Assembly: GCA_963920765.1 (NCBI GenBank)
Contig: OY987246.1
Coordinates: 15,248,868 to 15,312,867, forward strand
Length of the DNA stretch: 64,000 nt
Source of the DNA: Ulota crispa
Taxonomy: Eukaryota > Streptophyta > Bryopsida > Orthotrichales > Orthotrichaceae
Reading direction: 5' to 3'
The notes under the pieces were generated by a model. The model had not been told where the DNA came from. It worked only from the letters and a program-made list of their open reading frames with translations, and made no database searches. Numbering within the stretch: position 1 is the first letter of the stretch; every line of letters starts with the position of its first letter. Both the position numbers and the translations under genes were made by a program. Positions 1-19,928 of the stretch are shown in pieces.

Positions 1-113
1 GTTTATATCTTCAAAAATAGTTTCAAAAAATCAAGACAAAAATTGAAGCCGTAGGTATTTGCCCATAAACCTATTTGTCCCTTGTAGGGACAACAATCTT
101 TTAGAGGTTAAAA
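1..113. repeat. Truncated end of a TTAA-flanked repeat element
   Basis: The stretch ends in a degenerate form of the CCTTTAGGGG-TTAA terminus (TTTTAGAGG followed by TTAA at 109-112). Its subterminal part (GTCCCT...AGGGAC, then a text related to TACCTACAGCCTCAATTTTTG read on the other strand) matches the copies ending at 52216 and beginning at 21775. The other end lies outside the window. Confidence 0.5.
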
Positions 114-1148
114 CTATATTTTTAAATTCAAATGAATCAACAATAAGGCCAGAATTATCCAAGAAGTAGATATCAAAGTGGGATTTTTTCTTGTTTATCT
201 TTACTTTTTTTGTATGCAATTTTTTAATGTTTTTCAACCAGTTTAGAGAAATTTTTCTTTGCAAGTTTAATTTTACCAATGCAATACAACATGTGTTTTC
301 TGAAAGTAAGTGTGAATTAATGATGGATTGTTAAAGTTTGAAAGAATGGACTTTTAATATCAAGCTTTGAACTACAATGGATGCATTCTCTATTATTATT
401 TAAGAAAGATGCACATATTAATTTTTGTAAAGGAACTCCTTATTAAATTAACCGGTTCTTAAATATAAATTAGTTTTGGTGATAGATGAAAAGTTATATT
501 AACATGTGAATAATCACCTCTTTCCACTCACACCTTTTGGCTACATGAATAGTTTCTACACTCCATAGATGAATGTTTACTATCCTCTAAAATCCTTATA
601 TTTAACAATTAACACTCCCATTAAACTTGATAAAAAAAAGTTTATTTTTTGATTTTAAACTTCATCTTTTTACTAAACATGGATGCACCAACTTTTATGC
701 CGGATATTTGAGAATTTGTTGTTTATAAACTTGAGGCTTTGTTTAGCCCTTATGAAAGCTCTCTCTTCCGCAGGCCAAAATTATATGTACACCATATGTG
801 TCTAGTTTTTGAGAAGCACCTTTGTTATAACATCAACGAACATTAATTTTATTGAACACTTTTAAAGTTTCATTTCAGATTTTTCAATATGTTTTTTGAT
901 AAAATGATGAAAGATTTCAATATGCTTTACTCTTGCATGATACTTGAGGATTTTAGTAAGTGTAACTTGGACTTTCATTATCAAAATGTACAATCTTTAG
1001 TAATGTTTGAGGTTCATTTATGTCATCAAAGAAATTCTTCAACCATAAAGCCTTTGGAAGAGTTCACTCTTTGTAACTTATGGTAAACAGTTAAACACCT
1101 AAGTTAAGAGGGTATTTGATGTAGGTCTATTTATCTAAAAAATGGTAT
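114..1148. other. AT-rich intergenic DNA, no gene seen
   Basis: Only short open frames without recognisable protein similarity are present, and they carry many Phe, Leu, Ile and Lys codons as expected from AT-rich noncoding DNA. I see no RNA gene or repeat boundary here. Confidence 0.6.
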
Positions 1149-1152
1149 TTAA

Positions 1153-2056
1153 CCCCTAAAGGACCATTTTCCCTTTGGGAGATAGGTTGAACTTCGGGCA
1201 TGTACCTATGGCTAAACTACTTTGTGTGATTTTCTGAAACTTTTGTTGAAGGTGGGGAATTCAAAGTTCTAAGTGGGCATCTACTTTTTTCTTCATTCTG
1301 ACATTTGACGAAGAAGTTATGCAAGAATTTATGAAAATTTGAGGATGCCGCTCAAAAAATTCTTAATTTTTTTTTTTTTTAAAACACAAATTTGAAATTG
1401 GTTTTTTAGATTTTTTTATTCATGAGAAGCTTTGAATCATTCAATTTCAATCAATGACATGAAATTTATGAGGTGTTTTTGTTTGAGGGTAGTTATTAAT
1501 TCTCTACTCTAAAATAAACTTTGAAGTCCTTTATTTTACTCAATTTCCAATATTTTGGAAAAAAAACTAAACAAAAGGAAGCATATTGTTTATCACAACA
1601 TTATCTCCATTGGGATTAGCATTTTTCATTTCATAATGAAATTCTTAACAATTTCGTGTTTTGACTCATTCTCTACTTCTTTTTACTTACTATTTTTTCC
1701 CATGTGTTGTATAGTTCCAATTGATTTGAAAATTCTCCCACACATGCCTAACTTGGTCTTCTACATGGAAAAAATAAACCTCAACTTTGTACACAGCAAT
1801 TTTTTTGTTATAAGAGTAGTCAAAGGCTTCTAAAAATCTTGGGTAGCATGGAAAAAAACTTTTTTTTTCACTTTAGATGTAAATATCTCACTCCTCTCCA
1901 TTTGGATTGAGCTGATTTTTTTTTCCCACAAGTACCTCTTTGAATTTGGGGCAAGATCCTACAGTTGGATTTTCCAAAAACAAAAGATTTCTAAACCTCC
2001 TAGAAGTGGCAATTTTTACTAATTTTGGTAGAAAGAAAGGCTTAATCCTTTAGGGG
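1153..2056 (+). mobile_element. TTAA-flanked non-autonomous element, copy A
   Basis: Starts CCCCTAAAGGACCA and ends ATCCTTTAGGGG, so the termini are inverted repeats. The left flank is TTAA (1149-1152) and the right flank TCAA (2057-2060), a target duplication with one change. About 904 bp long, with no long open frame. The inner part (GTGTGATTTTCTGAAACTTTTGTTGAAGGTGGGG region, 1227-1260) is shared with copies at 28694, 30408 and 50389. Confidence 0.7.
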
Positions 2057-2060
2057 TCAA

Positions 2061-2345
2061 GATGACAATTTTTGAGAGACCTCTAAGTTTTTAGGAAGTT
2101 AGCAAACAGTTGATGTGATGTCTCTAAATCAAACCAATGTCCAAACTAAAAAATATTACTAAAATTTACAAATTGTTTTGAAATTGTGCCCATATTTATG
2201 ATTATTTTGAAACTGTGTCCCTATTTGGAATTATTTTCATTTTCATGCCCCTATTTGTAATTTCCCCTAAAAATTATGGTCCAAGTGTATCTGTGCAATT
2301 TCTGAAAAAGCAGGGGTATCCATGCAAATATAGCAAACTTCAAGG
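2061..2345. repeat. Repeat related to 56560-56890
   Basis: Contains GAGAGACCTCTAAGTTTTTAG followed by AACCAATGTCCAAAC and then about three copies of a 32-34 bp unit around TTTTGAAATTGTGCCCC (2175-2265), ending TTTGTAATTTCCCC. The same order of blocks is found at 56620-56885, so both are copies of one repeat family. The left part seems to have been lost where copy A abuts it. Confidence 0.6.
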
Positions 2346-2633
2346 GTATCCATGAAATTTTCCCTAATAAATAGAACAATCATTGCACACTTACTTGCTA
2401 CTTGTAGTGTTCATTGGCAAAAGAAAAATAGTTGCAATGCCTCACTTAGCGAACCATTACATATTTGAGCTAAACATCATGATGAAGAAAATAGCCACTT
2501 ATTCTAAATGTGGTTCTTGGTGAGAAGAGTTGCGACGAAAACTGGGGACATGCTAAACGAAAGGGTGCGAGTGCAATATCAGCCTCTGTTGTTTTGATAT
2601 CGAAATACAAAAATCTACATTGCTGGAGTCAAG

Positions 2634-9916
<7,283 letters not shown>

Positions 9917-12370
9917 CTCTGCTACTTCTGCTAATTGCTAACCTAACACTCACTTCTGGTAGCCACGTATATGGCTTGACAATGAGTTAGCTCTAACAAA
10001 AGAGCCCAAAACTCAACCTCCTGGAAGAACTGTTGCAGGAAAAAACTTGATTGAATGCGCCTGAAGGGGGACAATAAGAAGCAGGCGATAAAGTATGATC
10101 TATTAGAGATTCTCAAGAGAAAAAAAGACGCGTCACTACAACAGGCTGACTTGATACTCCCAGTCACTCAACCGGTAGCGCCTGCGGTCTAAATGCGCCA
10201 TCATAAAGTGAAAAACAAAACTTCTCTAAGCCTCCACAGGCTTCCAACGACATCAAGGAGCACCACCTTATTGGGCATGTCTTGATGAATAACAGCAGCA
10301 AAAATAAAGTCGATAACGCAAAGAAAAATAGAATCCGAGTGCGTGAACTAATCGAAAGTGCTGCGAACCTCTTCAGATGCTGGATGGTTGCACCCAGCGG
10401 ACTCTTGCGCTGAAGTAAATAAAAAGAAGAGCATGAAAGCTCTGACCCTCCAAAAAAGTGTTAGAAGAGAAAAGTTCTAACGACTTGTAGGAAGACCTCA
10501 AGGCAGCCGTTCTTCCACTACCAGTATGCCTTCCGCTCCCTCAAACTCTTCTGAAGTGTCAAAATTAACCAAAAAAGAGGAGTCAAAACCTTTTCAAACC
10601 TCCGATAGATTGAAAATCGAACATTCGGGAAATGAATAGAAAATAATTGCTGAAAAGAATGTATCTATCCCTCACGGACAAATTTTGTATCAAATCAGAC
10701 GTATCAATAGCTCACAGAAAAAATTGCAAAAAACCTCCCGTTGAAGATCAAAACAAACTTCTTTTTCAACACATGCAATCACCAGGCCTGCTACTTAGTC
10801 TTGCTGCTGTTAATTTAGAACACTAAAGTTCAAAGGCCAGCTGTGTCTCCCAAGAAGCAGCTCTGGAATTAATTGTTTGCGTGAGATAGCGAACAACCGA
10901 ATTCTAAACACAGCAAACAACAAAACTCCCTCTCTGCTAATGACCACCTATACTATTCCCTACTTTTCTAATCCCAAATATGAAGCTAATGCAGAAGGGT
11001 TCAACCAAAATCTTCTGTACACAATTGAAAGCAGAAACAGAACTGATCAGGAACAAACACATATCCGGGCTAAAGACACCCGAATATCTTGAACCACATT
11101 GAGCAGAATACTCAGACTGATTTATGCATTACGTTGATCTCCACTGTAAAGAAGGAGAATTAACAAATAAAATGTCAAAGGAAGAGCAAAACCTAGCTGC
11201 TCAAACAGAGCTCACTAATCAGGATGCAATCAAAATGCAATGGAGCCCCCTTGCCCAGGTGAACATGTACAGAAAATGAAACACTTGAGCGAACGCGACA
11301 AACAACCCTAAGTGGAGGGGATGCCATTGCTACATTGCCATCTCTCACGTTCCAGCCCCGCACAATTGGTTATTAAAAACGAAATGAAGTTCGAAATGAG
11401 CAAAAGGGAGAATATACCTCAGTGTCACGAGAAAACATGAAAGAAAAAATAAATAATTTTACATACTCACTAACCCTAAGTCAATTCAGATGAAAGAAAG
11501 TGCATAGTAGTTCAGACTCCATCACAAGAGCTACTACCTACATCGCAATTAGCAACTACTATATATACCTGTCAATATCGAGCTGGTCGACAGATTTTAC
11601 AAGCTGCAGCAGAAATATAAAGGTGAACCGGTAAGAGTTCAACGAACATAATCACCGCTTCTTCTTCATTCGCGCAAAAACCTATCAAATAGGGTTCTAG
11701 AAGGCTAAGAAATTGTGCAAAATACGGAAATGGCTCAGACCACAGCGGGCACGTGAAAAAGCTTGTGAAGCACAAGCTTTCGAGAGAAGTGAACCTTTCG
11801 ACTCAAAATTGATACAAGGTTCCGACCCCTAAGCATGCTAAAGTAGCAACAAATTGAGTTCCGGTAGCAATGCGAGCGACATTACATGTTTTGCTTCCAT
11901 CCCTGGGCTCCGACCGCACCAAAAACACGACGAGCCTAGCTTCGGGAGCAAGGCAGAAAAAACTCACTCGAAAGGTTCATTAACGAAACAAAAAATGGCT
12001 CAGCCGAAACGAATTCAGCACGGAAGGCGGCCAAAAAAGGAAGAGCTGAAAGACGAGGGAGGGATCGGGTGGCAGAAGTGTCGCCCAAGGCGAAGCGCAG
12101 GAATCGTAGAGCTATGGATTCTGGGAGTTGGAATTTTGTGTGTCCAGCTAAGTGATGGCAATGTGGTTGGACGATGATTCCGCATTCACTCCGAGCCTCG
12201 AAACAAACCCTAGAACCACAACCTCTTCCTTCTCTTCCTCGGAGGAGGTGGGTCCATGGCTAACAGGCTCATTCGTTTTCATCCGCCATCGAAGGATGAA
12301 TCCTTCCACCGCCTCTTGCCTGTCCCAGGGTAACCACTCACCGGTCACCACCGGTCACCCACAGGGCCCA
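9917..12370 (-). other. XRN upstream leader region, probably with 5'-UTR intron
   Basis: No protein-coding gene is evident between the XRN start codon and the TATA-like box near 12375. Just upstream of the ATG the minus strand reads TTAGCAG, AAGTAGCAG, then AGATGG, which look like 3' splice sites, so the 5'-UTR is likely spliced and part of this 2.4 kb may be leader intron. Base composition becomes more GC-rich between 11850 and 12350, as expected of a first exon, and the minus strand has CTAGGGTTTG, common in plant leaders. Exact leader exons cannot be set from sequence alone. Confidence 0.4.
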
Positions 12371-12382
12371 CATTTATAAAAT
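12371..12382 (-). promoter_or_regulatory. TATA-like box, candidate XRN promoter
   Basis: The minus strand reads ATTTTATAAATG followed by TGGGCCCTG, a TATA-like box with a GGGCCC element just downstream, at the edge of a GC-richer block leading to the XRN start. The distance to the ATG is about 2.4 kb, so this holds only if the leader is spliced. Confidence 0.35.
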
Positions 12383-12945
12383 GTCACTTCTGTTTTGTCA
12401 ACCGGTGGCTTCCGGTGCTGTTACTTTACAGTACCGTACAGTACCCTAAAGAAAGAATAAGATTCAAAGAAGTTTGTACTATAAATAAATTTGTTTTTGG
12501 AAAAGAAAATGTTTAAAGGTATAAACGAGTCAAATAACAAAAACTAATTTTCATAAAAATATATATATTTTACTAAATTTGGTCATGATCACCCTAACAT
12601 TAAAATCAGTATAGAGAATTTTGAATTTTTTTGAAAATGTTTGTTTGAAAGGAAGATGTGCATATGGATGTCTCTTACATATCCATGCAAACTAATCTCA
12701 AAAATTCATCACCAATGTTTTTTAATCAACTTTCTTGTAAAACCATGATTTTGACACACAGCAATTTATCAAAAATAGGACTCTGATTTTTAGTAACTGA
12801 AATTTTGTATGCTTGATCATGATTGCACAAGGATTGCATACAAAGAATCTGAGGATAAAATGCCAACTATGTTCTTTGCTATACCAACTTCTTTGAATGC
12901 CATGAAGGGGATTTATGTACTCTTTCTTTTGGGTATTGTATTGTA

Positions 12946-13188
12946 CAGTGGGGGGACAAAAAGATTGGGAAATGGAGTTGGGCAATAATCTTTGAATTGG
13001 CTAATTTTGTAGGATTACTACCAAAAAAGTTATGCAATTAAAAAACTGTGAACTTTGTAGTATTAAGTTTGAAACTTTAGCTTTTTAGTAGTGTTTTCAC
13101 CTACTTGAACTAAAAGTGAAAGTCACATTTGAGATCACTAGTTTTAAATGTTGGACTAAAATATCCCAATTTTTTTGTCCCCCCACTG
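12946..13188. mobile_element. 243-bp Tc1/mariner-type MITE with CAGTG ends
   Basis: Left end CAGTGGGGGGACAAAAAGAT, right end the inverse (TTTTTTTGTCCCCCCACTG), about 25 bp of inverted terminal repeat reaching TTGGGA. Both sides are flanked by TA (12944-12945 and 13189-13190), the target duplication of the Tc1/mariner superfamily. It has no coding capacity. The first five bases, CAGTG, agree with the Tc1 element at 41784-49546, but the rest of the repeat differs. Confidence 0.75.
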
Positions 13189-13202
13189 TACATACAGCAT
13201 AA

Positions 13203-13566
13203 GGGCATCTCCTGCAGCACACTTTCCAAGCCTTGGAAAAATGAGGTTTCACGGGGAGAATGACACGAACCTTCACAGCAAGGCTTCAAGTTCTCTTGCA
13301 ACTCTAGAGGTGTTTTAGGGCCTACATCTGTATCACAACAAATCGCACGAGTACACCTGGCTATGGAGTGGGGTCTTGCGTGAACAGTGCTTGGTAGGGA
13401 CTCTGAAAGAGGCTTGGAGAAAGTTTGAATATGACAAGAACAAGGCTCAATCTGAAGGCCCCGCGACATGCAGAGGGCAGCATCAAGTGCTGTTGGAGAA
13501 TTGAAACGCAAAAGCCGTTATGGCTAGGGAGCGCAGGGTTGTTTTGATGTGCTGCACGAGATGCTC
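13203..13566. mobile_element. 364-bp MITE, GGGCATCTC ends, TAA duplication
   Basis: Inverted terminal repeat of about 18 bp (GGGCATCTCCTGCAGCAC against GAGCATCTCGTGCAGCAC). TAA flanks both sides (13200-13202 and 13567-13569), the target typical of PIF/Harbinger (Tourist-like) MITEs. No coding sequence. Confidence 0.65.
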
Positions 13567-13569
13567 TAA

Positions 13570-14498
13570 GAGCATCAGCAATGCACCCAGCAACAAGCTC
13601 GGTATATTATGTCTAGTCTTTTGATAGACAATATATTTTAACCTAATTTTTTTAAGATTTGAAGAGCATTGAAAATCTTATTGTGAAAACGGAATTAAAA
13701 TTGAGATTGGACATTGACTACTTTAAATACTTCCCATCAAATGTTAGCTAGCTTTCAAAGAATTTAGAGGTCTCTCCAAATCAAGCCTAAAAAAAGAAAA
13801 TTTAGGCAAAGGGATGGTATGGGAATGTTGTTGTATTGTCCCCTTGGTTAAATTTTCCTTTTCTAGGCTTTATTTGGAGAGACCTCTAAATCCTTTGGAG
13901 GCTAGCTAAAAGAAGGTGGGAAGTATCTAAAGTATGTAGGTTGGTAGTAGATTCAACAATCCACTGCCAAATTAATTAATTTTTTAGAAAATTTTGATTC
14001 AATATCACATTTTGTAATTAGTTGAGGATTAGGCATTTTCAAAAAAATTGTTACTATATGACAATCAACTAATTTTTTATTAGAATCAAGTCTTCTTCAA
14101 AGTATCTTTGACTTTCCAATATTAGGCCTTGATACAAAATTTGTTAGATTAAACCCTCCTAGAATTAGCCTTGACCTTCCAAAATTAGTTATGATTGATG
14201 ACTTCTACAATATTAGGCAATTCATTTTTTTTTAATTTGATATTGGGCATTTTTGGAGAATAATTTACAAAATAATTTGGCTAAATTTTGGAGAATTATT
14301 TTATGCCGAATCTGCTCTCAACCTACAGTAGTCAATGTCCAAAATTTATTCCATTTTCACAATAATATGTTCAATGCCCTTCAAATTGTTAAAAAATTAT
14401 GTTAAATTTTAATATCTATTAAAAAAACCATTTATGATATACCACCATACCGGGCCTTTTGCCAAGTACATTGCAAGACGCCCTAAGGTGATATGCTC
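13570..14498. mobile_element. 929-bp long-inverted-repeat MITE
   Basis: The outer arms (about 13578-13735 and 14330-14476) and the inner arms (13745-13800 and 13850-13915, around TTTAGAGGTCTCTCCAAAT) can pair, with an unpaired middle. The ends share GAGCAT, and TAA lies outside both ends (13567-13569 and 14499-14501). The left TAA is shared with the preceding MITE. The inner hairpin is related to the repeats at 2061 and 56560. Confidence 0.6.
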
Positions 14499-14501
14499 TA
14501 A

Positions 14502-17220
14502 ACCAGTCATTTTAAGAGCTAGTTTGCCTTCATGGGCTTTTTGAGACAAGAATTTTTTGTTTAATTGTCAAACAAAGATAAACAAATGCCAAATGTAAAA
14601 CAATTTTTTTCAAAAAAAGACTGAAGCATTATTGAAGTGTTGATGAATTTTTTGAGTTCTTTTATAGTAGACACCTATTTGTGACTCTAGGTCTCCCATA
14701 AATTGTTCTCCTATAACTTGTAAAGAGATGTAGTGAGTTTGAAAAGTATAATTGACTCTTGCAATAGAATATACATTTTCTTTTATGACTTGAAGAGGTC
14801 CATTCAAGGCCCACTTCATTACCATTCCCAAACTACCTATGGAGTACCTCATGTGAAAAGGGGTTGCAATTCAAGCTCCTACCTTGATTTTGCCTATTAG
14901 AGGCATTTGTCAACTTCATATTGCACTTAATGCAATTAAAAACCCTGAGCACTTGTCTACTTTGTACAATTAAACCAATTGGATATTCTAAGGATATGTT
15001 TTTCATTCATCGAAAGAATTCCTGATTATTTGAGTTGTTTGAGTACAATGCAAAGTCCAAATCCTAGAAACTACATTCTAGTTATATTTATTTAATTGGA
15101 GATCGAAAACAATTCAAGCCCAAATGCATGAGTTATATTCCGAAAAATGGAACTTAACTGTGAACTTCTTATTTAAAATTATTCAAAATTCAAAAAGTAT
15201 AATCATCCTTGGGTTTTACAATTATAATCCATTGCAGCTAAATTAGATTTTGCAATGTCAATACTTAAGATGAACATAATTTGATAGGAAATTTGAATTT
15301 TAAGGTTCAATGCTATGGACTTAATGGTTACAAAAGTAGAATATCCAATCATAAAAATGTGATTTGATCAGGCTTATATCTATGTTCTTTTTTCAAATAC
15401 CAATTGCAAATAATTTGCTCAAATTGTTAGTAATTCTTTCTTTAAGAAATTTAAATCAAAATAAGAGTTAAGATGTTTAGTGATTGATGTGATGGAAACA
15501 CGTATGACATCTTGATAATATTACACTACTTAAAATAGATGAAACATTTCAGAAAGTTGCAACTTCAAAAGTTGATTTTCCAACTTTTATCAAGAATTAA
15601 AACATTTTCATCAACTGACATAACGTTTTTGAAGATTGACATATGTTGTAATAATGTATGTAACTTGAGTATGGTCACATTAATTTGAAGTGGCAATGAC
15701 AGGTTATTTCTTTCATTCTATGCCTATGCATGTTTTGGAATAATTGACTTTTCAAAGCAATGAGACGCTTTTGTAAAATTATATATTGATTTTATATTAT
15801 GCTCAACTTTTGTTCATCAGATATATGAGTAATTTTTGCAAAAGCATATACAGGTTTCAAGTAGGAATTAAATTTAATACATTTGTAAATTTTATTCTTG
15901 TGTGTCATAAAAAAAAAAGATTATAAGTACAAAATTCAAGTAATGGATAATCAAAATGTACAAGGATCATATAACAATAACTCGATCCCAAGATATTTAT
16001 AATCAATATAGAAATCAAGTTGAAATTTTTTGTTTTGTTAAGTAGTTGTCATTGACTCCTAGAATGTACAATTATCATAAAGATACTAAATGCAAGACAA
16101 AATAGAGTTCCTTTCAAGAAACCAAAACAAGGTCTCAAGACACTATTAAGTAAACTTGATGAAAATAGAATTGAATCAATTTCAAATGACCAAAAATAAT
16201 TTAAGAATAATACAATAAAGATGAACTATAATTCTTGTGAAATGATTTGTTGAAGTTTAATATTTGGAGCATAAATTCTTTTTTTATTCATAAATAGGAA
16301 ATTTCACTAGTAGTTGCTTCTATAGTTGCTTCTACTTGTGTAAGATTTTTTCAAATAATGCAAGCCTCTCATGCAAGCAAATTGTATCAATTAAGCTTCC
16401 TATGAAGCTTTCACCTATTTCAACTCTATTCTTAAGCAACTTCCCCATGTGTTAAGAAGGATGCATCACAAAAGCTTATTTTGTTCTTTTCTTTGGTGTC
16501 CTGTCCATGACATCACCTCCATTTTTAGCAATAAATCCTAAGAAGAGCACAAAGTAGTCAATTCTTTACAATTACAAGAAGTATGAAATGTGTCAAGTAG
16601 TACTCACATCAAACCATTTGATCTATTGGCAAGAGATAGACATGTCTCTCCAACCACGTCTTGGTACATTACATACAGGTTTGTAGGCCCAAGTGAAAAA
16701 AATTAGGTTATTTGCTTAGCATAAAACCTTAGATTTTCTTAAAAGATTACCACCAAAAGAATGGAGTTTGAGACAAGAACTGATATTTGGATCAGAAACC
16801 CTAGTTTAGTTGTGGATATTAGAAGGGGAGAAAATTGACCAACTCTAAAACATGGACCAACTAATTGTAGTTATCCTTGTTTGTAAATCTAAATTTTCCA
16901 CTCGAGGCTACAAAATCGAAATATATAGTCAAGCCTCCAACCACTTTTATGATTAGGATTGCATTATAATAGACAAATCCTACTAAGGAAGTAGTTTTCA
17001 AGAAAGTTTTCAAAATATCCTTAAAGAATCCACCTTTTGACCATCAAATAAATTTGTCTTTAAACCAATGCAACAATAAACCCACCTACATTGAAGCATG
17101 GTTTTTGATGTTTCTATGCAAAAGTTGATTCATATATATATATTTCTTTTGTAAATGAATCACACTATTTTTTTGATGATGGATTAATAAAGGGCCTCAA
17201 GATCCAAGTTGTCAATCATC
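14502..17220. other. AT-rich intergenic DNA, no gene seen
   Basis: About 2.7 kb without recognisable coding similarity, tRNA or clear element ends. Only very short open frames occur. Confidence 0.6.
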
Positions 17221-17525
17221 ATTAGGAAAAATATGGGGCCCCAATAAGGACCTGAGTTTGCAGGGGTCCCTAGCCATGGGAACGCAATTCCCAATAAAAT
17301 CATGCGCAAACTCATGTGGCATCAACCTTTTTGATTTTTTTAAATAAAAAAAAATCAAAAAAGTTTCTTATTTTTTCTAAGACCTTTTTTTTCTTTGAAT
17401 TTTCAGATTTTTTTAATTAATTTTTTTGGCCATCTGCAAGGCTGGTTCCCCACATCGGGAACCACAGAAAATGAGGGCTAGAATAGTTTATAAAGGCCTT
17501 CTTGAGGCCCGATATTTTTCCTAAT
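17221..17525. mobile_element. 305-bp inverted-repeat MITE
   Basis: Starts ATTAGGAAAAATATGGGGCC and ends with the inverse GGCCCGATATTTTTCCTAAT. The interior is GC-richer than its surroundings (TGGTTCCCCACATCGGGAAC is itself a near-palindrome). I could not identify a target duplication, so the superfamily is open. Confidence 0.6.
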
Positions 17526-18253
17526 GGTACCTTTCCAAAACAAAGCTCAATTTGAAGCTAGAGTTCCAATTATACCAAATCTTAAAAAAGTAGATGACTT
17601 TTTAGTCAAATGTATGGTGCATGATACTTTAAACTAATAATTCCCAAATTTGAGCAATCAATCTATTGCTTTGTCAAAAAACATTTATCAAGAATCCAAT
17701 ACAACCAAGATGAAACCTAGGTTATGTTCTTCTTATTGATGAAATTGCTTTTAAGCTAATGGGTGTATGTGTTGTGTGTTTCAATATTTCTTGTTGCTAC
17801 AACTTAGTTGGTTATAAGTGTCACGCACTATATTTGAGTATTAAATAAGCAAAACATACAAAATAATTGAATGTTGAGACCAAATAATGTTTTGTGTAGA
17901 CTTGTTGTTGATTGCACCTAGCTTTAGTACTTTTCCATTCTTCATATATAGATTGAAAATCATTGTGTGCAAGCTTTATTTTGGAATTCTAATGATGTAC
18001 AAAACTATTGTTAGGCTAATTCTAGATCATTTGAATGCCACCAATAACATTAAAATATCTTGATGCACAAGTAAACATCAATTAGAGTATGTAACATACT
18101 AAAGTAGCTACAACACCAACTAATCATCTTTGTTGCAAAGTGAGAGCATTTCATTCACCTCATACTTTTTACAAAATCACTTGCTTGTAGTTCTTATTAT
18201 CTTATGTTTATCCTTAAAGAACATTAGAAAAATATTGTATTTACAATTAATTT
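17526..18253. other. AT-rich intergenic DNA, no gene seen
   Basis: Nothing recognisable on either strand. Confidence 0.6.
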
Positions 18254-18257
18254 TTAA

Positions 18258-18608
18258 CCCTTAAACATCAAGCTCATCCCCTTGGCTAGCCCGCTAAAAA
18301 GACTTCTATAGTGATTTTTAAGGATTTCAGAATTATGATTGGTGCAACAAGTGCTCAGCAAGCTCCAAAAGTGAACAGTATAGGCTAATCTTACAAAATT
18401 TGTAAGAAGAATAGTATGAATCTTCTCACAATTTAGATTGTCTAAGAATATGAGTGTATATGATGAAGTTATATTCTGCCTTCCTTGATGGAACATGTGT
18501 TTACAATCACTTATGGAAAAAAATCAGATGAAAATCTGCTTTCTTTTGCCATGCAAAATGTTTTTTCAGAGGCAAAGGACACAAAACGTCCTTCTGCACG
18601 TTTAGGGG
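18258..18608. mobile_element. 351-bp short TTAA-flanked element
   Basis: Left end CCCTTAAACATCA and right end TGCACGTTTAGGGG are imperfect inverted repeats, flanked by TTAA on both sides (18254-18257 and 18609-18612). The CCCCTAAACGT variant of the terminus recurs as a solo end near 31584. No open frame of note. Confidence 0.5.
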
Positions 18609-18612
18609 TTAA

Positions 18613-19928
18613 ACACCAAAAAGCACAATTGATTTGATTTCAACAATCATTGCAAAGATCCATAAACTTCATACCTATTGAAACCATTCTACTAGCATTC
18701 AATGTTCATATTTCTCATTTGCATTGCCATACACTCAATTGGATGTGGTTTCGCCTTGCTTGGTGTGGTGATCCTTCTTTTTATTTGAATAGCATGCAAT
18801 GCAGTATTGTTCCTAAATGTCATCCCTGATTGTTGCCCACGTCTACCTATAAGGACAAATTTATCCATAAATACTTTTACTTCTTTGGCAACCCCATTCA
18901 AACGTCTTCACCAACACAAACAAAAGAAACATCATATGGCACTAGACCTTACCACCGTATCTCACAAGTTTCATCTATCAAACCGCCGTATGAATTGTCC
19001 ACGATGTAACTCCTAGCCTCAAAAGGACATGCTAACTTATTTCTCAAACCCCCAGAATCTCTCTTCAAACAGTTCCGATATGCTCTCCATGTCGTTCTTG
19101 TAATTCATGTACCTTTTGTTATTATTACCATGTTTCTCTACCACTCCAATCCCAAAAGCTAGTCAAAACTATATTTTCAAGAAATCTAAAAATCAATATA
19201 TCTGAATATGCAGAAAAATCATATACATTGTTCGCAATAAAAATTCAGTTCTTAAAAAGGGAAAAAAAGTAATCCATAATCAAACTACAACTTCTCCAAA
19301 CCAGAAGCAAAAATAACATATTTACTATAAAATGGTGGTAAAATATAAAGAAGATGAGAGCAATGAGTCCTTCGATGCAGAGAACTTGAGAAGATGCAGA
19401 CTCTCGAATCGTAGAAGTACTGAGTCTATAGTGGTCAGTCCGACATAACTTGGAATGACAGTAATACTAGAGCACGAAGTTTGCCGGGTGCCAATAGTGT
19501 ACACATCAATATTTACACTACGCGAGTTCAAGTGAATCAGAGAAACAGACGAGGATCTAGAGAAAACGAGTGCTACGGAGATAGCAATAATCTAAATCTC
19601 AAGGATATAATCCAGCCAACTACCAGTTTTACGGGACAAATAACACTTGAAAATGAACCAAACCTCACAAGTCAGATACAAATGCATGGAAACAAAGAGC
19701 AAACCTAGTAATCTGGATAGAAAAAGGTTGACTCAGCGTCTTTCCCGAAAAAACAAGGATATCCAAAATTGAGAAATGATGAGATAAAAGAATAAACATA
19801 ACATGCAGCCAAATCAAGACTTCGTACAACACCGAACCAATTTTGATATATGGTGCTAATGGAGTTCACATTTCAAGAAGTGGGGGTAGCTAAATTCCCC
19901 ACCAGAGCACAAAGCAGAGCAAGAGGCT
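18613..19928. other. Intergenic DNA downstream of RPS11, no gene seen
   Basis: Contains only short open frames. The part next to 19928 will include the RPS11 3'-UTR. Confidence 0.5.

Noticed and set aside
11854..12379. Plus-strand frames near 12 kb considered as a divergent gene
   Set aside because: No domain similarity, and the composition fits the XRN leader on the minus strand.
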